Assembly (NCBI GenBank): GCA_902610105.1
Contig: CACLUN010000011.1
Location: 1 to 21,176 of the forward strand
Source: an uncultured Bacteroidota bacterium
Lineage (GTDB): Bacteria > Bacteroidota > Bacteroidia > Flavobacteriales > Flavobacteriaceae
Direction of reading: 5' to 3'
Length of the DNA: 21,176 bases
Both the position numbers and the translations under genes were made by a program. The notes beneath the pieces were generated by a model. That model did no database searches and was not told the DNA's origin. It saw nothing but the letters and a program-made list of their open reading frames with translations. Shown here piece after piece: positions 16,597 to 21,176 of this stretch. Each line of letters opens with the position of its first letter. The first letter of the stretch is position 1.

Positions 16597-17110
16597 TTAA
16601 AGAGTTATTGTCCAATAATTTTAATAATAAATCACCAATCTTTAAAAGTACTGGATAAATTTTTGAATTATTGACTTGATCTAAAGGTATTATTTCAATT
16701 AACAATAGCTCAGAAAAGTAATTAATTACCATAGAAATTGACACAATTATTATGATAAATTTTAGTGAACTAAATATGCCTCCAAGCAGTCTATTAACTG
16801 TTCCTAATGAAATATATTTTATGAGCTTTGTCAGAGACTTACCAGCAAAAGTAAATAGAAGAGAAGTAGTTATAAATAATATAATAAAACTTAAAATATT
16901 CCATAGCTTAGGTGAAATGACATATAGAGGCGAATCTTTTTTTATATAATTATTAATTATTTCAGATAAATCATCTGAGAAACTGTAAGAAATAATAGCC
17001 CCTATAAGTAATCCAAGAAATGAGGCTAATTCATTCATAAGACCATTTGAAAAACCTTTTATAAAAGCATATAGTATAACTACAATTACAATTAAATCAA
17101 TATAAATCAA
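16589..17110 (-). CDS. cvpA: CvpA-family membrane protein
   Basis: A 173-residue CvpA family inner-membrane protein; the E. coli relative is named for colicin V production, but the function is unclear in most bacteria. Four membrane spans are visible at about 3-19, 26-44, 68-89 and 113-131. The family motif GTVNRLLGGIFSSLK (103-117) is present. The start is a TTG, giving an N-terminus MIYIDLIVIVVILYAFIKGF that fits the family; no nearby ATG would preserve the first span. It converges on batE with an 8-base overlap and diverges from the yqaA-family gene across 43 bases. The C-terminal region after residue 140 is a short amphipathic-looking tail. Confidence 0.87.
   Translation of the reverse strand: MIYIDLIVIVVILYAFIKGFSNGLMNELASFLGLLIGAIISYSFSDDLSEIINNYIKKDSPLYVISPKLWNILSFIILFITTSLLFTFAGKSLTKLIKYISLGTVNRLLGGIFSSLKFIIIIVSISMVINYFSELLLIEIIPLDQVNNSKIYPVLLKIGDLLLKLLDNNSLII
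16603..16622 (+). terminator. Possible weak terminator after the Bat operon
   Basis: AGTTATTG at 16603-16610 and CAATAATT at 16613-16620 form an imperfect palindrome that folds as a roughly 7-pair stem, including one G-U, with a 4-base loop. A TTTT run ends at 16622. It begins 6 bases after the batE stop codon but lies inside the end of the convergent cvpA gene. The stem is AT-rich, so activity is doubtful. Confidence 0.33.
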
Positions 17111-17135
17111 AATTTAAAGTATAATTTTATTAGGG

Positions 17136-17147
17136 TATAAATTTATA
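17136..17147. promoter_or_regulatory. 12-base palindrome in the cvpA/yqaA divergent gap
   Basis: TATAAATTTATA is a perfect 12-base palindrome in a 43-base gap between divergent genes. Each strand reads TAAATTTA, one base from the Bacteroidota -7 element TAnnTTTG, so it could serve one or both directions. No matching TTG at the right distance was seen on either side, so this may simply reflect base composition. Confidence 0.27.
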
Positions 17148-17153
17148 ACATTA

Positions 17154-17615
17154 ATGGAATACTTTACAGATTTAGGATATTTAGGTTTATTCATATCTTG
17201 TTTTTTAGCTGCCACATTTGTTATTCCATTTAGTCCTGAAGTTATTTTAGGTATATTAATTGTAAAGGGTTTTAGTCTTCCAGTTACAATTTTAGTTGCA
17301 ACAATTGGTAATTGGCTTGGTGGAATGACATCATATTTTGTAGGAAGAATAGGTAATTGGAAAAAAATAGAAAAATATTTCAAGATTAAAAAAGAAAAGG
17401 TTTTAGCTTTTAAAATTAAAATAGATAAATGGGGAAGTTTACTTGCATTTTTTACATGGTTCCCATTAGGTGGAGATATTTTAGCCCTGAGCCTGGGATT
17501 TTTTAAGGTAGATACCTATAAGGTTGCTTTATGGATGCTAATAGGTAAGTTTTTCAGATTTGTAGTATCCGCATTAATAATTTACTATGGATTTGATTTA
17601 ATTAAATTCTGGTGA
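17154..17615 (+). CDS. yqaA: YqaA-family (DedA/VTT-like) membrane protein
   Basis: A 153-residue integral membrane protein of the YqaA branch of the SNARE-associated/VTT (DedA-like) superfamily. Recognisable parts are SCFLAATFVIPFSPEVILG near 15-33 (a re-entrant loop region in the superfamily), ATIGNWLGGMTSYFVGR, WFPLGGDILALSLGFF and the final GKFFRFVVSALIIY. DedA-like proteins move phospholipid-linked lipids across membranes, but YqaA itself is not characterised to my knowledge, so the function is open. The gene is alone between cvpA (divergent) and pheS (same strand, 42 bases downstream). It may be leaderless, because the best -7-like element is only 8 bases before the ATG. Confidence 0.85.
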   Translation: MEYFTDLGYLGLFISCFLAATFVIPFSPEVILGILIVKGFSLPVTILVATIGNWLGGMTSYFVGRIGNWKKIEKYFKIKKEKVLAFKIKIDKWGSLLAFFTWFPLGGDILALSLGFFKVDTYKVALWMLIGKFFRFVVSALIIYYGFDLIKFW

Positions 17616-17657
17616 AGTTTTAAAATTTAATTTTATTGAGATATTTTAGCAATATTA

Positions 17658-18674
17658 ATGACAGAAGAAATAAATAAACATATAGCTGATTTAGAAAATA
17701 TTAATCTTAAGGACAGTGATGAGCTTGAGAAATTTAGAATAAAATATATTTCAAAAAAAGGAATTGTACCCTTTTTATTTTCAAAACTAAAGGAAATACC
17801 AGATGCTCAAAAAAGGGAAGTTGGTTTAAAAATTAACTTCGTTAAAGAGAAGGTTAATGAAATTTTGTCCAAACAAAAGAAAAAATTTACGAAAATAAGC
17901 TCGGATCAAAATTTTGACGATTTAACTAAACCAGCAAATTTTATAAAGTTAGGATCTAGACATCCAATATCAATTGTTAAAAATAAAATCATCGATATAT
18001 TTTTAAAAATAGGATTTGATATCTCTGAGGGTCCTGAAATTGAAGATGACTGGCATAATTTTACTGCTCTTAATTTACCAGAGCATCATCCTGCCAGGGA
18101 TATGCAGGATACTTTTTATATAAATAAAAATCCTGATTGGCTCTTAAGAACTCATACCTCATCAGTTCAAATAAGACATATGGAAAACAATGATCCACCA
18201 ATAAGGACTATATCACCAGGAAGGGTTTACAGAAATGAAGATATATCAGCTAGGTCACATTGTTTTTTTCATCAGGTTGAAGGATTATATATTGACAAGG
18301 GTGTTTCATTTGTTGATTTAAAACAAACCCTTTTGTATTTTACAAAAGAATTGTTTGGAAAAAGCAAAATAAGATTAAGACCTTCATATTTTCCCTTCAC
18401 TGAGCCCAGCGCAGAACTTGATATATATTGGGGTCTTGAATCGGAGGCTGATTACAGAATAACTAAAGGAACGGGATGGTTAGAGATACTGGGATGTGGT
18501 ATGGTTGATCCGAATGTTTTACAAAATTGTAAAATTGATACTGAAAAATTTTCAGGATTCGCATTTGGACTCGGCATAGAAAGAATAGCTATGCTTCTTT
18601 ATCAAATTGAAGATATTAGAACCTTGTATGAAAATGACTTGAGATTTTTAAATCAGTTTAAATCATCAATCTAG
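17658..18674 (+). CDS. pheS: Phenylalanyl-tRNA synthetase alpha subunit
   Basis: The catalytic alpha chain of the (alpha-beta)2 phenylalanyl-tRNA synthetase, charging tRNA-Phe in the cytoplasm; 338 residues, normal length. An N-terminal coiled-coil tRNA-binding arm covers about 1-90. The catalytic domain carries the class II motifs: [11 protein letters not shown] (144-154), RTHTSSVQ (164-171), [13 protein letters not shown] (189-201), FHQVEG (204-209), PFTEPSAEL (246-254) and motif 3 [13 protein letters not shown] (300-312). pheT is not adjacent, which is usual in Bacteroidota, where the two subunits are often unlinked. Its last 9 bases overlap the convergent gpsA end. Confidence 0.97.
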   Translation: MTEEINKHIADLENINLKDSDELEKFRIKYISKKGIVPFLFSKLKEIPDAQKREVGLKINFVKEKVNEILSKQKKKFTKISSDQNFDDLTKPANFIKLGSRHPISIVKNKIIDIFLKIGFDISEGPEIEDDWHNFTALNLPEHHPARDMQDTFYINKNPDWLLRTHTSSVQIRHMENNDPPIRTISPGRVYRNEDISARSHCFFHQVEGLYIDKGVSFVDLKQTLLYFTKELFGKSKIRLRPSYFPFTEPSAELDIYWGLESEADYRITKGTGWLEILGCGMVDPNVLQNCKIDTEKFSGFAFGLGIERIAMLLYQIEDIRTLYENDLRFLNQFKSSI

Positions 18675-19661
18675 TTTTTCTGCTAAAAGCTTTATTTCTA
18701 GTTCTGCATTTTTATTATTATACAATATCTCATGAACTACCTTTATAATCTCAAAATTAATATTTTTTGATTTTGAAATCTCATATGCATTTTTTGTAGC
18801 ATAATAACCCTCAACTATCATTGACATTTTTGATATAGCTTTGTTTACTGGTAGTCCTTCACCTATCATTTCACCAAAAGTTCTATTTCTACTGTGTTTA
18901 GAGTATGTAGTTACCAATAGGTCGCCAATGTATACTGAATGACTAAATTCACGCTTAACTTTATCAATTGATTTTATAAAATTTATCATTTCTTTAGTAC
19001 AATGGCTAATAAGTACACTTATAAAATTATCTCCATAACCTAAGCCAAAAGAAATTCCAACCAAAATTGAATATATATTTTTTAATGTTGCTGCATATTC
19101 AATCCCAATTATATCATTCGATAGTGATGTATGAATGTATGGGGAAAATAATTTTTTTGATAAATATTTTGAAATTTCTTCGTTTGATGAACCAACGGTT
19201 AAGTAAGATAGTTTTTCTTTGGCGATTTCCTCCGCATGAGTTGGACCACTTAAAATACCCAAATTTCCATAAGGTATATTGTATTGTCTGTGGAGATGTT
19301 CGGTAATTACTAAATGAGATTCTGGAATCACACCTTTAGATCCAGAAAAAATAATTTTACTAGCCAAGGCAGTTTTATGTTTATTTAAACTTTTTTCAAC
19401 ATAAGGTGAGGGAATAGCAATGATTAGAATATCTGAATTATCAATAATTAAATTTAAATTTGAACTAATACTTACTTTATCAGTATCAATTTCTAAATCT
19501 TTTAAATATTTTGGATTTTTTTTTGTCTTAATTATTTCTTTGATTTGAATATCGTTTCTACTGTACCAAAAAATTTTATCGCAATTCTCTGAAAGCATTT
19601 TAACTAAAGCAGTTCCCCAACTTCCAGCTCCCAATACACCAATATTTTTATCAAAACTCAT
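18666..19661 (-). CDS. gpsA: NAD(P)-dependent glycerol-3-phosphate dehydrogenase
   Basis: Reduces dihydroxyacetone phosphate to sn-glycerol-3-phosphate for phospholipid synthesis; 331 residues, full length, cytoplasmic. The Rossmann nucleotide loop is [12 protein letters not shown] (8-19). Further signatures are FSGSKGVIP with Lys109, [10 protein letters not shown] (138-147), [12 protein letters not shown] with catalytic Lys194, and [18 protein letters not shown] (246-263), where the SRNRxFG end binds the substrate phosphate and cofactor. The ATG follows a -7-like TAAATTTG at 19697-19690. The gene converges on pheS with a 9-base overlap. Confidence 0.97.
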   Translation of the reverse strand: MSFDKNIGVLGAGSWGTALVKMLSENCDKIFWYSRNDIQIKEIIKTKKNPKYLKDLEIDTDKVSISSNLNLIIDNSDILIIAIPSPYVEKSLNKHKTALASKIIFSGSKGVIPESHLVITEHLHRQYNIPYGNLGILSGPTHAEEIAKEKLSYLTVGSSNEEISKYLSKKLFSPYIHTSLSNDIIGIEYAATLKNIYSILVGISFGLGYGDNFISVLISHCTKEMINFIKSIDKVKREFSHSVYIGDLLVTTYSKHSRNRTFGEMIGEGLPVNKAISKMSMIVEGYYATKNAYEISKSKNINFEIIKVVHEILYNNKNAELEIKLLAEKLD

Positions 19662-19689
19662 TTTAACAATTCTTTAATAAAATTCGAAA

Positions 19690-19697
19690 CAAATTTA
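19690..19697 (-). promoter_or_regulatory. Perfect -7 element upstream of gpsA
   Basis: On the minus strand TAAATTTG reads from 19697 to 19690, a full match to TAnnTTTG, 28 bases before the gpsA ATG. No TTG at 17-20 bases upstream was found, so only half the promoter is supported. Confidence 0.33.
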
Positions 19698-19740
19698 AAC
19701 TAATTTTATTTTTGATGTTTTTTCATAGTTTGTTTAGCCT

Positions 19741-19766
19741 AAGACACTCTTATTAGAGTGTTTTTT
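19741..19766 (+). terminator. Intrinsic terminator, best oriented on the plus strand
   Basis: ACACTCT (19744-19750), a 4-base loop and AGAGTGT (19755-19761) form a perfect 7-pair stem, extendable by a G-U and two A-U pairs to 10. On the plus strand it runs into six T (19761-19766). It lies 10 bases beyond the stop codon of the minus-strand 115-residue gene. Read in that direction, the stem is followed by CTTAGGCT, not a T-run, so termination there would be weaker. No protein gene precedes it on the plus strand. Confidence 0.6.
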
Positions 19767-19770
19767 GCTT

Positions 19771-20118
19771 TTAATTCATCATCAAAAAATAAATTGATAT
19801 TGAATAGAAAATAAACAGCCTAAAAAATTTTTTTCTTGACTCAACTACCTTGTTGTGCAAATAAAACCCCAATAGAACAATAATAAAAGTTATTAAGTTT
19901 TTTTCTTCAAAAATTAGATCAGAAAATATCCACAAAAGAGAGGCTGAAAATTTAAAAAAAACAAAAATTAAAGTAATTAGAGATATCCTAAAATCATTGA
20001 TTGAATATTGTTTTTTTAAAATCAATTTATAACAAAAGTTTATAGAGCAATAAATTAGAAATATTAATGATATATATTTTAAAAGCGAATCAATAATTAG
20101 TAAAGTATCATCGGTCAT
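19771..20118 (-). CDS. Small four-span membrane protein, unknown function
   Basis: I do not recognise a family. The 115-residue product is almost all hydrophobic, with likely membrane spans at about 11-29, 45-68, 74-91 and 99-113 and charged short loops (LKKQYS, EEKN, ESRKKFF). There is no signal peptide apart from the first span. It begins two bases after the end of the ABC transporter ATPase gene on the same strand, so it is probably co-transcribed and co-translated with it; a role near that transporter is inference only. A hairpin lies 10 bases beyond its stop codon. Reality as a gene is supported by its tight coupling, coherent hydropathy and lack of any competing frame. Confidence 0.65.
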   Translation of the reverse strand: MTDDTLLIIDSLLKYISLIFLIYCSINFCYKLILKKQYSINDFRISLITLIFVFFKFSASLLWIFSDLIFEEKNLITFIIVLLGFYLHNKVVESRKKFFRLFIFYSISIYFLMMN

Positions 20119-20119
20119 T

Positions 20120-21176
20120 TTAAATTATTGCATCAATGAGCTTTTTAGTATAGTTTTTTGGATTTTTAAACAGATTATTTGTAGCATTTTCATCTACTAT
20201 TTGACCATCTTTTAAAACAATAATTCTATTAGACATAACCTTAACAAGAGCAAGATCATGGGAAATAAAAATATAGGTTAGTTTCATTTCATTCTTTAAA
20301 TCATCCAATAATTTAAGTATTGAAAATTGAATGGATTTATCTAGGGCAGAGACACATTCGTCGCATATTATAATCTTCGGCTTTAAGCACAAAGCTCTTG
20401 CTATTACTACCCTTTGTCTTTCGCCTCCAGATAATTCTGAAGGGTATTTTTGATATAAATCTTCTTTTAATTTTACTTTTTTTAAATAATCACATGCCTG
20501 ATTGTGTAATTCATCTTTACTTAATTTAAAATGAACTTTCATTGGTTGCTTGATTTGATTTATAATTTTGATATTTGGATTTAATGCTGAATATGGGTCT
20601 TGAAAAATTAGTTGAATTTCTTTGCTTAAATTATATCTGTTGATCAATTTTATTTCTTTTCCTCTATAATGTATTTTACCATCATAGTTTTTATAAAAAC
20701 CAATAATACATCTTGATATTGTTGTCTTTCCTGAACCTGACTGTCCAATTATTCCGATTGTTTCTCCCTCACGAATTTTAAAACTTATATTTTGTAATAT
20801 ATACTTTCCTTTAATTGATAACCTTAAATTTTTTATGCTTAGAATTTTATTTGCCTTAATGATTTTCTTTCTTTTACTTTTTTTTAATTTATTATTTTGA
20901 TCAATGAGTTTTTTAGTGTAATTCTCATTTGGATTTTTAAAAACTTTATTGGTTGCTCCTTCTTCAACGATTAACCCATCATTCATTACTAAAACGTAAT
21001 TAGAAATTTTGGATATTAATTTTAAGTTGTGGCTTACAATAATAAGACTGAGCTTATATTCGTTTTTCAATTCAATCAAAAGATTGATGATATCTTTTTT
21101 TATCAGACTATCCAACGATGAAGTAGCCTCATCAGCAATTATTAAGTTAGGTTCTTTAGCAATTGCAATAGCTATC
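20120..21176 (-). CDS. Double-ATPase oligopeptide-type ABC transporter subunit (5' end outside window)
   Basis: The frame stays open to the window edge, so the start lies outside; 352 codons are visible, counting from the edge. It is a fusion of two ABC ATPase domains of the Dpp/Opp type (as in YejF or GsiA). The first domain contributes only its end: Walker B LIIADEATSSLD and the H-loop SHNL. The second is complete: Walker A GQSGSGKTT (144-152), Q-loop FQDPYSALNP (191-200), signature LSGGERQRV (248-256), Walker B IIICDECVSALD with the catalytic glutamate, and SHDLALV. It would energise import of peptides or similar solutes; no permease or binding protein is in the window, so the substrate is unknown. 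The small membrane protein gene follows after one base. Confidence 0.92.
   Translation of the reverse strand, partial: IAIAIAKEPNLIIADEATSSLDSLIKKDIINLLIELKNEYKLSLIIVSHNLKLISKISNYVLVMNDGLIVEEGATNKVFKNPNENYTKKLIDQNNKLKKSKRKKIIKANKILSIKNLRLSIKGKYILQNISFKIREGETIGIIGQSGSGKTTISRCIIGFYKNYDGKIHYRGKEIKLINRYNLSKEIQLIFQDPYSALNPNIKIINQIKQPMKVHFKLSKDELHNQACDYLKKVKLKEDLYQKYPSELSGGERQRVVIARALCLKPKIIICDECVSALDKSIQFSILKLLDDLKNEMKLTYIFISHDLALVKVMSNRIIVLKDGQIVDENATNNLFKNPKNYTKKLIDAII

Noticed and set aside
17114..17383. Open minus-strand frame covering the start of the yqaA-family gene
   Set aside because: The plus-strand frame matches the YqaA family through its length; this frame shows nothing recognisable.
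19715..19756. 13-codon frame ending in the hairpin, resembling an attenuator leader peptide
   Set aside because: No plus-strand gene lies downstream to be controlled; only the hairpin itself is supported.
1..21176. CRISPR arrays, tRNA or rRNA genes, insertion sequences, toxin-antitoxin pairs
   Set aside because: No spaced direct repeats, clover-leaf sequence, transposase-like frame or toxin-type small gene pair was seen on either strand.

Overview
The window is AT-rich, densely packed bacterial chromosome, most likely from a free-living, possibly marine member of the Flavobacteriia (Bacteroidota). Five things point there: a complete Bacteroides-aerotolerance (Bat) operon; promoter-like sequences matching the Bacteroidota form (TTG, 17-19 bases, TAnnTTTG); no convincing Shine-Dalgarno sequences; lipoprotein-type azurin and DUF1080 proteins; and a cvpA / pheS / gpsA neighbourhood. 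No tRNA, rRNA, CRISPR array, insertion sequence, phage gene or clear foreign island was seen. Gene spacing is tight, with many start/stop overlaps and several GTG or TTG starts.

Layout. (1) 1-2993, minus strand: an azurin-like copper lipoprotein, a PLP-dependent cystathionine gamma-synthase/lyase and NADP-type glutamate dehydrogenase, apparently one operon with a good promoter at 3007-3036. (2) 3130-5828, plus: a Tat-exported sugar isomerase/epimerase-like TIM barrel, a second cytoplasmic TIM barrel and a DUF1080 lipoprotein. This looks like a small sugar or glycoside catabolic operon, possibly acting on 3-keto-sugars. (3) 5857-7852, plus: yicC (endoribonuclease family), gmk and nadD, translationally coupled housekeeping genes. 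(4) 7936-16596, plus: the Bat operon in the order moxR, DUF58, a two-membrane-span 515-residue protein, batA, batB, batC, batD, batE. (5) 16589-19661: cvpA (minus), a yqaA-family membrane protein (plus), pheS (plus) and gpsA (minus), with convergent overlaps at both ends. (6) 19771-21176, minus: a small membrane protein of unknown function behind a double-ATPase ABC transporter subunit that runs off the right edge.

How the genes fit together. The Bat operon is the main multi-gene system. A MoxR AAA+ ATPase, a DUF58 protein, two membrane-anchored von Willebrand A (VWA) proteins with intact metal sites, TPR proteins and BatD probably form an envelope complex whose biochemical role is still poorly defined. 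Its third gene is the most interesting item. It carries a BatD-like periplasmic front, a cytoplasmic helical domain resembling the BatD tail, and then a second membrane span and an extra outer domain. A second item of interest is a well-formed plus-strand terminator at 19741-19766 that has no plus-strand gene before it.
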